Position numbers and translations under genes: made by a program. The notes beneath the pieces are model-generated. The model worked only from the letters and a program-made list of their open reading frames with translations, made no database searches and had not been told where the DNA came from. This document shows, piece after piece, positions 1-7,411 of a stretch of 58,009 nucleotides of DNA; the first letter of the stretch is position 1, and each line of letters starts with the position of its first letter. Source of the stretch: a virus; the IMG/VR virus record IMGVR_UViG_3300029867_000007, positions 1 to 58,009 of that record; one strand, 5' to 3'.

Positions 1-96
1 GCATTTCGATTTATACTTTCCCCGCCTTTGTCCTATGACACCATGTTTCATTCTTTATCCTATACTAGATGACAAGCCGAGCTTACAGGAATAGAT
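1..96. other. Left edge of window, no assignable gene
   Basis: No gene can be assigned. Plus-strand frame 2 is open from the window edge to a TAG at 92-94, so these bases may encode the last 30 residues of a gene that starts outside the window, but nothing recognisable is seen. A Shine-Dalgarno AGGA at 87-90 serves the next gene. A small terminase subunit gene would be expected near here and may lie just outside. Confidence 0.3.
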
Positions 97-558
97 ATGC
101 CTACTATTACACAAAGTACCCCGTTAACTAAAGATCGCCAAAAAGAATTTGCCAAAAGGATCACTGACGTGTTTGACCAAGTACCTACAATGGTAGGAGT
201 TGATCCTGCTAAGGAGGGGTCAGAGAAAACTGTAGTATGGGACTGGGGTAATAATACTAAGGATGAATTTCTGGAGATCATAGGGAAGATAGACCCCGAG
301 GAACGCCGCAAACAAATGGAGGGTACTTGGTCAAGCCAATATCATCAAGCCCCGGCACCTGCGAATACTGAAAAGGAATGGAGGCGTCAGAACATAAGAG
401 GCATGGGCAATGCAAAGCCTACGATTCTTATTGTAGATGATATACATGATGACAGGGTGAACATGAATAAACGATTCATGGACACTATGATAAAACGTCT
501 AGATAAGGATGCTCCTATAGTAGTAATGCAAACACGAATACACGAGGATGATTTATAA
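97..558 (+). CDS. Terminase-like mosaic protein (permuted TerL fragments)
   Basis: This 153-residue protein lies where a small terminase subunit is usually found but shows no helix-turn-helix. Three segments resemble the large terminase encoded just downstream, in a different order. Residues 33-51 (VGVDPAKEGSEKTVVWDWG) match the TerL nuclease motif near TerL 343-365. Residues 79-88 (SSQYHQAPAP) match TerL SQYHQSPSP at about 310. Residues 109-152 (ILIVDD, then NKRFMDT, then VVMQTRIHEDD) match the TerL Walker B to motif III segment at about 185-236. Walker A is absent, so it should not hydrolyse ATP by itself. Start chosen for AGGA at 87-90. It could be a TerL regulator, a TerS replacement, or the relic of a rearranged terminase; function unknown. 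Confidence 0.75.
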   Translation: MPTITQSTPLTKDRQKEFAKRITDVFDQVPTMVGVDPAKEGSEKTVVWDWGNNTKDEFLEIIGKIDPEERRKQMEGTWSSQYHQAPAPANTEKEWRRQNIRGMGNAKPTILIVDDIHDDRVNMNKRFMDTMIKRLDKDAPIVVMQTRIHEDDL

Positions 559-653
559 TGTCGAGTGGTAAAGAGGAAAAAGCAAAAGAAGAAAAAGAAA
601 AAGGTACCGAGCAGAAGCCGGGTGTATTAATAACAGAGCCAAGAAGGAAATAA
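558..653 (+). CDS. Small Lys/Glu-rich protein, 31 residues
   Basis: A 31-codon frame whose ATG overlaps the preceding stop (TAATG) and which ends 4 bases before the terminase start. A GAGGA Shine-Dalgarno (544-548) sits 9 bases upstream. The product begins MSSGKEEKAKEEKEKG and is almost wholly charged, with no recognisable domain. Its position and tight spacing suggest translational coupling of the mosaic gene to terL. It may be a real micro-protein or only a coupling leader. Confidence 0.45.
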   Translation: MSSGKEEKAKEEKEKGTEQKPGVLITEPRRK

Positions 654-657
654 CACC

Positions 658-2274
658 ATGGGCGCTATATGGACACCAGATCAACAGTCTGACATTACGG
701 ACGACGGGGATGTCATATGGACGCCCAACGAAATCCGAATGCTCCGGCACCATCTACTTACTGACAACCTAGCCTATGCTAGGTATTTTTTTAATGTAAG
801 AGACGCGATGGAGTTTCAAGTATCTCCCCATCACATCCTAATGGCTGAAACGCTAGACAGGGTGATCAAGGGTGAGATTACACGACTAATAATAAACGTA
901 CCTCCTGGCTACACTAAGACAGAACTTGCAGTAATCTTTTTCATGTCTCGTGGCCTAGCGATTAATCCAGGTGCTAAGTTTATTCACACCACTTACTCGG
1001 ATGAACTTGCACTAGAAAATTCTCAGAAGACTAAGGACATTGTTGAAACACCAGAATTCCAAATGATGTTTGAGGCCCGCATTAGGATGGACTCGAACGC
1101 CAAAAAGAAATGGTACACAGAGCATGGTGGTGGAGTTTATGCAACAGCATCCGGTGGGCCTATCACTGGGTTTCGTGCCGGAAAGTTTAAGGATGGGTTT
1201 CAGGGTGCCTTCATAATTGATGATGCGATAAAACCGGACGATGCTTTTTCGGAAACGGTTCGTAATAAAATCAACCAACGTTTTATGAACACCTTCCATT
1301 CACGCCTTGCCAGGAAGAGTCACACGCCCATGATATTAATCATGCAGCGTATCCACGAGGACGACCCAACCGGCTTTTTACTACAGGGTGGAACCGGGGA
1401 GATGTGGCACCATTTGTTTTTACCATCGCCTATCCCTAAAGGCCGTATAGAAGACTGGTACCCAAAAGAGTACACCCATGGCATCCCTATTCCGTATGAC
1501 TTGAATGAGGGGCCATTGTGGCCCTTTAAACACACTCAAGCTGATCTAGATCAGATGGACAAAGCAGATCCTTACACAACTGCCTCCCAGTATCATCAAT
1601 CACCATCGCCAAAGGGTGGTGCCATTTTTAAAGACCAGTTCTGGAAGCTATGGAACGTACTGCCAAGTGATCTATCCTTCATACGGGTATATTGTGACAC
1701 CGCAGAGAAAACGGGTGAGGAGAACGATTACACAGTGTTCCAGGCTTGGGGTTACTCCCCGACTCTTGGTATATTCCTACTCGACCAGTTTCGTGGTAAA
1801 GTAGAGGCACCTGAGTTAGAAAGTACATTAGTTGATTTCTGGAATAAGATCGTAGGGTTTGCTAATGTTAGAGGTATAGCGGTAACTGATGTGCTGGTGG
1901 AGGAGAAGTCCTCTGGTACATCATTGATTCAGAACATCAAGAACAGTACCCAGTTACCCATAGGCGCTATCACACGATTTAAGGATAAGGTTACAAGAGC
2001 ATACGGAGCCGTCCCTCAGATCAACATAGGGAACGTCTGGATACCTCTTAATGCAGAGTGGATATTTGAGTATAAGGCCGAGTTTCGTAAGTTCTCGCCG
2101 CTTATGTCCCACAAGCATGATGACCAAATTGATCCTACAGTAGACGCTATTACGGACATGTTAACTAATCAAATGATCCTGCCTTCTGGTGGGGAAGTGT
2201 TGGAAGGCGCAGAAGATGACGAAAACGACAACAACGACTACGCAGACAGAGGAACAGCGCTTATCAGTGGGTGA
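658..2274 (+). CDS. terL: Terminase large subunit
   Basis: The DNA-packaging motor: an N-terminal ATPase that translocates DNA into the prohead and a C-terminal RNase H-fold nuclease that cuts the concatemer. In 538 residues it shows a degenerate Walker A (NVPPGYTKTE, 80-89), Walker B IIDD at 186-189, a coupling motif around MQRIHEDD at 229-236, a nuclease motif I YCDTAEKTGEENDYTV at 345-360, and a late acidic motif KHDDQIDPTVD near 500. The length is normal for the family. An AAGGA ribosome site precedes the ATG. The portal follows with a short overlap, the usual arrangement. Confidence 0.95.
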   Translation: MGAIWTPDQQSDITDDGDVIWTPNEIRMLRHHLLTDNLAYARYFFNVRDAMEFQVSPHHILMAETLDRVIKGEITRLIINVPPGYTKTELAVIFFMSRGLAINPGAKFIHTTYSDELALENSQKTKDIVETPEFQMMFEARIRMDSNAKKKWYTEHGGGVYATASGGPITGFRAGKFKDGFQGAFIIDDAIKPDDAFSETVRNKINQRFMNTFHSRLARKSHTPMILIMQRIHEDDPTGFLLQGGTGEMWHHLFLPSPIPKGRIEDWYPKEYTHGIPIPYDLNEGPLWPFKHTQADLDQMDKADPYTTASQYHQSPSPKGGAIFKDQFWKLWNVLPSDLSFIRVYCDTAEKTGEENDYTVFQAWGYSPTLGIFLLDQFRGKVEAPELESTLVDFWNKIVGFANVRGIAVTDVLVEEKSSGTSLIQNIKNSTQLPIGAITRFKDKVTRAYGAVPQINIGNVWIPLNAEWIFEYKAEFRKFSPLMSHKHDDQIDPTVDAITDMLTNQMILPSGGEVLEGAEDDENDNNDYADRGTALISG

Positions 2275-3748
2275 AGCCGACGCAGCGTTAGTTAACACTG
2301 TAATGAAGGAGGGTTCCCAGGAAGCGTACTTCAGTGCTATGGAGAAGGTGAATGCTGAGTTGGAGAAGCAAGGCATAGAACCAATGGACATTAGCGGAAC
2401 GATAGGAGCGCCTATCTACCAAGGTTGGGTTGCTTCTGACGAGGCTAACCCCTCACTTACAGGTGCTGCCAAGTATGTGACATACCAGAACATACTGATC
2501 AACACTTCCATTGTGGGTGCAGGAGTCCGGTATTTCCTCAACATGCTCTCTAATGCGAAATGGCAGGTTACCCCAGCCAATGACTCTGAGGAGGCAAAGA
2601 AGTACGCTGATCTAGCCGTATCGATCATGGGAGATATGAAGCGCACATGGGCAAATGCTGTCCGTAAGGGTGCAATGTATCGGTTCCATGGCTTCAGTCT
2701 GCAACAGTGGATACCTAAAATACGAGAGGATGGTGCTATAGGACTATTCGACCTAGCGCCACGTCCACAAAGTACTATAGAACGATGGCACCAAGATAAA
2801 GACGGTTACATTGATGCAATAACCCAACGTGACCCTATTACCAGTGAAGAGTACAAAATCCCAATATGGAAATTAGTATACTTATTGGATGATACACTAA
2901 CCGATTCGCCAGAAGGTCTCGGGATATTCCGACACTTGGTAAAGCCTGCGGAAACATTAGCGCGTTATTTGGAGTTAGAGGGGTTTGGTTTTGAGACCGA
3001 CCTTCGAGGTATCCCAGTGGGGCGGGCTCCACTTAGTGTACTAGATGACATGCAGAAGCGTAAGATCATCTCTCCTGAACAGAAGGATCAAATCCTATCC
3101 CCATTAAAGAATTTTATCACGAACCACATCCGTAACCCTAAATTGGGTATGGTAATGGATTCTGCGATATATACCGATAAAAGTAGTGCAGTAACACCTT
3201 CTCAAGCACAGCAGTGGGATTTAAACCTATTAACAGCACAAAGCAGCTCACAAGGTGAAATTGCCAATGCTATTGATAGAATGACCCACGACCTAGCTCG
3301 GGGCATTGGTGTACAGCAATTGCTATTAGGTTCCGGTAAAGTAGGTACACAAGCACTATCTAAGGATAACAGTAAGAATTTCCTTCTTATAGTATCATCC
3401 AGCCTAAAAGAGCAAGCCGCAGGGTATGATCGACAGCTTTGGAAGCCAGTTTGGGACATGAACGGTGTTCCTGAGGCACTAAGGCCCAAAGTATGGCCGG
3501 AAGAGATTCAATTAAGCGAAGTTGAGACAATTACCAAGGCTCTTAATGATTTGGCTAAGTCCGGTGCTGTTTTACACCCTAATGACCCTGCTATTAACGA
3601 ATTACGTCAATTACTTGGTATTTCCCCTCAGGAAAAGTGGGATATTGAAGAATACCTGAAGATAACGGGTAAAAGTACAGAACTTCCAGGGGGTGAAAAG
3701 ACTACACCCAGCCAAGTAAGTGGAAAAACCGAGAGTGAAAAAGACTAA
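2216..3748 (+). CDS. Portal protein (DUF935 / Mu gp29-like)
   Basis: Forms the dodecameric portal through which DNA enters the head. The 510-residue product carries features of the Mu gp29/DUF935 portal group: LVKPAETLARYLELEGFGFE in the middle, followed by IGVQQLLLGSGKVGTQALSK and a C-terminal stretch with NDLAKSGAVLHPNDPAINE. An in-frame ATG exists at 2189, but 2216 is preferred because GGAAGG at 2202-2207 is well spaced and the protein then starts MTKTTTTTT. It overlaps terL by 59 bases and ends in a TAATG overlap with the next gene. Confidence 0.88.
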   Translation: MTKTTTTTTQTEEQRLSVGEADAALVNTVMKEGSQEAYFSAMEKVNAELEKQGIEPMDISGTIGAPIYQGWVASDEANPSLTGAAKYVTYQNILINTSIVGAGVRYFLNMLSNAKWQVTPANDSEEAKKYADLAVSIMGDMKRTWANAVRKGAMYRFHGFSLQQWIPKIREDGAIGLFDLAPRPQSTIERWHQDKDGYIDAITQRDPITSEEYKIPIWKLVYLLDDTLTDSPEGLGIFRHLVKPAETLARYLELEGFGFETDLRGIPVGRAPLSVLDDMQKRKIISPEQKDQILSPLKNFITNHIRNPKLGMVMDSAIYTDKSSAVTPSQAQQWDLNLLTAQSSSQGEIANAIDRMTHDLARGIGVQQLLLGSGKVGTQALSKDNSKNFLLIVSSSLKEQAAGYDRQLWKPVWDMNGVPEALRPKVWPEEIQLSEVETITKALNDLAKSGAVLHPNDPAINELRQLLGISPQEKWDIEEYLKITGKSTELPGGEKTTPSQVSGKTESEKD

Positions 3749-4296
3749 TGGCCAAGTCAATTGATTTAGTAGTAGGTACCAATACTCTTGGTACATTCCA
3801 AGAAAGTGAGGATTATTTCCAAACTTCGCTGTTTTTCGACCAATGGTGCTCTTTTAGTACTACAAAGAAGAAAAGAGCGATGGTTACTGCATTCATGGCC
3901 ATGAAAAACATGTCATGGGATGGGGAGAAGACTGATTCAGCACAACTAGCGCCTTTTCCCCGTACCGGCCTTGTCGATGGGGAGGGCGATGCATTAGATA
4001 GTGCAGAGATACCGGAGATTGCAAAATTCGGTCAATTCGAACTAGCACTATACTTAGGAATAAATACAGGTTTTGAAAGTTCTGCCAAAGGGCAGATAAA
4101 AGAAGTCCAAGCGGGAACAGTCAAAGTAAAATATTACGAGACTACTCCTGGTACGGATAAAGGCGCAGTGTTTCCTCAAGAAATATTGCAGTACTTTAAT
4201 GTGTTGGCAAGTTCCTCCTTTGAAGTAACGCCGGGGTTCGCCTCTGGTGTTGATCAAGAAAGTTTCTTCGCAAGCACCAATTACGATACCGTTTAA
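3748..4296 (+). CDS. Head-tail adaptor, 'DnaT-like' connector family
   Basis: A 182-residue protein directly after the portal and translationally coupled to it (TAATG). The central stretch GLVDGEGDALDSAEIPEI followed by FGQFELALYL is typical of the phage family often auto-annotated as 'putative DnaT-like ssDNA-binding protein'. Position and family context indicate a head-tail connector/adaptor ring that seats on the portal rather than a replication protein. No catalytic motif is visible. Confidence 0.7.
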   Translation: MAKSIDLVVGTNTLGTFQESEDYFQTSLFFDQWCSFSTTKKKRAMVTAFMAMKNMSWDGEKTDSAQLAPFPRTGLVDGEGDALDSAEIPEIAKFGQFELALYLGINTGFESSAKGQIKEVQAGTVKVKYYETTPGTDKGAVFPQEILQYFNVLASSSFEVTPGFASGVDQESFFASTNYDTV

Positions 4297-4314
4297 AATT
4301 AAAGGAAAATTATT

Positions 4315-4515
4315 ATGACATACAGAGCAAAAGTTTCAGTTGTTAGATCATCCGTAGCAAGTGGCGGAAACGTAAAATTTGATAACTGGAATGCTATACC
4401 TTCAGTATTCTTTACCGCTAAGGACGACAAAGGCAATTTCATGTTATCCGAAAGTGATAGAGAGTACATCTATCAGAAACAAGAGGAAACACGACCATGC
4501 CAACCCACATCTTAG
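4315..4515 (+). CDS. Hypothetical protein, 66 residues
   Basis: A short gene with a clear AAAGGAAA ribosome site upstream. The product is polar and mostly beta-like (MTYRAKVSVVRSSVASGG at the N-terminus) with a charged C-terminal part (SESDREYIYQKQEE). Its last 19 bases overlap the start of the next gene. It is paired with that gene in the same way as 4911-5138 is paired with 5143-5490, suggesting a repeated two-gene unit. Function unknown; a small virion or neck component is possible from position only. Confidence 0.6.
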   Translation: MTYRAKVSVVRSSVASGGNVKFDNWNAIPSVFFTAKDDKGNFMLSESDREYIYQKQEETRPCQPTS

Positions 4516-4856
4516 CGACACGAAATTTAGTAACTGACGCAGTAGTTGACCAGCTTGATAATGGTGATCTACAGTTTCAAACATCCGGTGATGCCGAAGT
4601 AGCAACGTGCGATTTTGCTGCAACAGCATTTGGTGCAAGTGTAGCGGGCGTAGCAACAGCTAATGCTATTACTTCGGATGCCTCCGCAGTAGGTGGCGTA
4701 GTAGATCATGCAGTATTCCGTAATTCTGGCGGAACTGAGATCGTACTGGGCATTACTGTAGGAACGTCAGCAACAGAGATAATCATTTCGTCTTTGACTA
4801 TCGCACCAACTGACCAAGTTGCGGTTACCTCACTTACCTATGAGTGCATGGACTAA
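4497..4856 (+). CDS. Small beta-rich virion-type protein, paralogue of 5143-5490
   Basis: A 119-residue Ala/Thr/Ser/Val-rich protein. It shares with the 5143-5490 product the pattern ATRNL.DA..DQLD.G, then FQTSGDAEVATC, then ITSDA.A.GG, then ISS.TI...D.V.V.S.TY, so the two are clear paralogues. Similar small proteins occur among phage head/fibre genes. The low-complexity beta-strand pattern suggests a decoration or fibre-foot domain, but the role is inferred from place alone. GAGGAAAC precedes the ATG. Confidence 0.7.
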   Translation: MPTHILATRNLVTDAVVDQLDNGDLQFQTSGDAEVATCDFAATAFGASVAGVATANAITSDASAVGGVVDHAVFRNSGGTEIVLGITVGTSATEIIISSLTIAPTDQVAVTSLTYECMD

Positions 4857-4862
4857 GTGATA

Positions 4863-4891
4863 GGCTGCATTAGTAATGTACTAATGCAGCC
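4863..4891. other. Perfect 13-bp intergenic hairpin
   Basis: GGCTGCATTAGTA (4863-4875) is followed by a 3-base loop ATG and its exact reverse complement (4879-4891). It sits between two structural genes. No T-run follows on either strand, so it is not a typical intrinsic terminator; an mRNA-processing or stability hairpin, or a partial terminator, is more likely. Confidence 0.7.
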
Positions 4892-4910
4892 ACCCCATTA
4901 AGGTATTAAC

Positions 4911-5138
4911 ATGAGCGAAATTAATTTAGTGAAAGCAACCGCAGTAATGATTCGCTTTCCAAGAGTAGAAAAGAATACAGTTCCTGATATAAAGGTTCAC
5001 GCTGGTACCGACCAAGACTACCGTGATGTTTATGTTAAGAATCCAAAACTAATCGAGTATTTAGAACTTGGTGTAAAGAATGGTGACAGTCAGTGTAAAA
5101 TTGACTTAGCCTACATCAAGAAGAGAGCAGAGGGCTAA
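4911..5138 (+). CDS. Hypothetical protein, 75 residues
   Basis: A short charged protein (KATAVMIRFPRVEKN at the N-terminus, KIDLAYIKKRAEG at the C-terminus) that starts 19 bases after the 4863-4891 hairpin, with AAGG as the ribosome site. It precedes a paralogue of the 4497 gene by 4 bases, the same pairing as 4315/4497. No domain recognised. Its position among head and fibre genes suggests a small structural or assembly role. Confidence 0.6.
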   Translation: MSEINLVKATAVMIRFPRVEKNTVPDIKVHAGTDQDYRDVYVKNPKLIEYLELGVKNGDSQCKIDLAYIKKRAEG

Positions 5139-5142
5139 AGCG

Positions 5143-5490
5143 ATGTCAGCAACACACCCAACAGCAACAAGGAACCTTTTAGCCGACGCTATTGGTGACC
5201 AGTTGGATAGCGGAAAGATTGAGTTTCAAACGTCGGGTGATGCAGAAGTTGCGACATGTCCTCTTAATGCCGCTGCCTTTCCTTCTGCGATTGCCGGGGT
5301 AATAACAGCAGCAGCAATTACATCTGACACAAATGCAACAGGTGGGACAATTGCAAAGGTTTCAGTTCAAACGAGTGGTAGTGCGGAAGTAGTCGCTTTT
5401 CCAGTAGCGGATATTGTTATTTCTTCTGCCATAATCACGGCAGGGGATGAGGTAGGGGTGGACTCGTTCACCTATGCAGCTTCACTATAG
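5143..5490 (+). CDS. Small beta-rich virion-type protein, paralogue of 4497-4856
   Basis: The second copy of the 115-120 residue beta-rich protein: ATRNLLADAIGDQLDSG, FQTSGDAEVATC and ITSDTNATGGT line up with the first copy. Divergence is substantial, so the duplication is not recent. It is followed after 28 bases by the first large lectin-like gene. A fibre-anchoring or decoration role is conceivable; nothing in the sequence proves it. Confidence 0.7.
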   Translation: MSATHPTATRNLLADAIGDQLDSGKIEFQTSGDAEVATCPLNAAAFPSAIAGVITAAAITSDTNATGGTIAKVSVQTSGSAEVVAFPVADIVISSAIITAGDEVGVDSFTYAASL

Positions 5491-5518
5491 TACATTCCTA
5501 ATACAAGGGGAAAAATAA

Positions 5519-7411
5519 GTGTCTTACAATTTTTTATACACTTTACCGACTATAACAGGTTCGCATACGGGAATGCCCCTTGTTATCAAGACTGCGGATT
5601 TTCCAGCAGTGTCCTTAGACGGGACAGCCAATGCCATCCTTAACGGTGGCGGAGATCTTCGAGCATATACCGATAGTGGGAAAGGGACTCAACTTCCATT
5701 AGACATTGTGACCTTAGTGTCCAGTGGCTCCGCTAATGCGGTTGTGTGGGTAAGAATCCCTACAGCAGCAACAGGAACAACGATCTACTTTGAAACGCAC
5801 GAGTCTGAGACCACACAACCTGCTGTAGCTGCGGCGTTCGGTCGAAATGCAGTATGGGTAGACTACGAGGCTGTTCTCCACCTTAGGGAGACAGGAGACG
5901 GCACTGCGGGTGAGTATGTCGATTCAACGGGTAACGGTCACCATGGACAACTGACTATTGGTACCTCCCCGCCTTCGGCAGTATCAACTAACCACCCTTT
6001 TGGTGACGTGTGGTCTGGTCTTGGTAATACCCATGCAATATCTCTTGCCAGTACAGCGGCTTTAGTCACTGGCGGGGATTTCAACTTCTCAATATTTTAT
6101 AATGCTACACTACTAAACAATGCTAAAGGGCTGTTTGGTAATAGATACGACCCAAGTACTGACTATTGCCAAATGAAATTGAATGGTCAGGTCAGGGTTA
6201 ATGGAGCGGGAGATGAAACTGTAGGGGGTACCCAAGCAGCGGCGAACACCACTAGCAAAATGCAAGCGGATGTCGGTACTGGCACAATTGAGTTTTTCCA
6301 AGACGGCGTTAGTAAAGGCACTGATAATGGTCAAACACTTACGACTGATGGCGATTTCAGAATTGGTACTTATTTCGATGCGTCAAGTGAGCGTTTCGTA
6401 AATGGTAATGTCTGTGAAGCTCGAATCAGAAAGTCTCTACTGGGTGCAGCATGGATAACTGCGGAGTATGCAAACCAAACAGGAAATGGAGACTGGGCGT
6501 CATCTGGTGCTTGGACTGAAACAACATCCTCTACTACTAAAACAGCGACTCTTGCGATACAGGCAGAAACAGCCACTATAGCAATGACAGCAAACGTTGT
6601 ATCATCTGTTAATAATATAGTAGTAGAACACTTTTGTATAGGTACAGGTACAAGTACTACACACTTAGAAGATAGTAACGACTCAGCTAACGACCTACTA
6701 ATTAATTACCAAACAGATAAAGCAGAATTTATAAGTGACGCTACAGGTACAGGCATTAATTTTACAGCAGACCCAGCTACCTCGGGTGCTGCATATGCTC
6801 AGCGTGCTAATGCTAAAGACAACGGCACTATAGCGACAAAGCTTAATGGTGTTACAAAGCTCTGCATAATGCTGTATGCGGAAGTAATTGATTATCATAA
6901 CTTTGGTTCTCGTATATTCCATTTTGGTGAAGATAGCGGCAATGGTATATTAGGTGTAGTTTTCACTACTTCTGGAATGCAGTTAAGATGGAATAACGCT
7001 GCGTCAGGACAAGAGTATGAGGTGTTATTACCTTCACCAGCCAAGCAGCTAATAACGATTAACGTTGACACCAGCCAAGCTGTTCAAGCGGACAGGGTTG
7101 AAGTCTATTATGGAAATGTAAAAGAAACTCAGCAGGCCAATGGTATTTCTCTAAATTCTGCTCTTGCTGAGATGACATCGACCTCAGGCAGTTTTGTTGT
7201 AGGTAACAGGGGTTCAGCAAACAGAGGAGTGAAGGCTAACATTCGTTACCTCTTTATAGAGACTGAAAGGAACTTTACAACAGGTGAAATAGCAGATGCC
7301 AACACCGCTTTAACACTGAATGATGATATTGATTGGCAAACGCCGCCGCCAGTACAGATCTATAGCGCAGCTTGGGCAAAAAACACTAATAGACTAATAG
7401 GAATACACTAA
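5519..7411 (+). CDS. Large lectin-like structural protein (DUF2341/LamG-type)
   Basis: A 630-residue protein with a GTG start supported by AGGGGA. Residues about 1-110 have the DUF2341 pattern (VWVRIPTAATGTTIYFE). Residues about 115-310 form a concanavalin/LamG-like domain (LHLRETGDGTAGEYVDSTGN, then DFRIGTYFDASSERFVNG). A Thr/Ala-rich linker at about 330-355 leads to a second jelly-roll-like half. Such domains bind glycans, so the protein probably decorates the virion or contacts host surface polysaccharide. It opens an 11-kb block of glycan-type proteins placed among head genes. Confidence 0.75.
   Translation: MSYNFLYTLPTITGSHTGMPLVIKTADFPAVSLDGTANAILNGGGDLRAYTDSGKGTQLPLDIVTLVSSGSANAVVWVRIPTAATGTTIYFETHESETTQPAVAAAFGRNAVWVDYEAVLHLRETGDGTAGEYVDSTGNGHHGQLTIGTSPPSAVSTNHPFGDVWSGLGNTHAISLASTAALVTGGDFNFSIFYNATLLNNAKGLFGNRYDPSTDYCQMKLNGQVRVNGAGDETVGGTQAAANTTSKMQADVGTGTIEFFQDGVSKGTDNGQTLTTDGDFRIGTYFDASSERFVNGNVCEARIRKSLLGAAWITAEYANQTGNGDWASSGAWTETTSSTTKTATLAIQAETATIAMTANVVSSVNNIVVEHFCIGTGTSTTHLEDSNDSANDLLINYQTDKAEFISDATGTGINFTADPATSGAAYAQRANAKDNGTIATKLNGVTKLCIMLYAEVIDYHNFGSRIFHFGEDSGNGILGVVFTTSGMQLRWNNAASGQEYEVLLPSPAKQLITINVDTSQAVQADRVEVYYGNVKETQQANGISLNSALAEMTSTSGSFVVGNRGSANRGVKANIRYLFIETERNFTTGEIADANTALTLNDDIDWQTPPPVQIYSAAWAKNTNRLIGIH

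Noticed and set aside
2189-2215. Upstream start of the portal gene
   Set aside because: It would add nine residues with no ribosome site; ATG 2216 has a well-spaced GGAAGG.
3748-4296. DnaT-like replication protein
   Set aside because: Despite family naming, position between portal and small head genes supports a head-tail adaptor.
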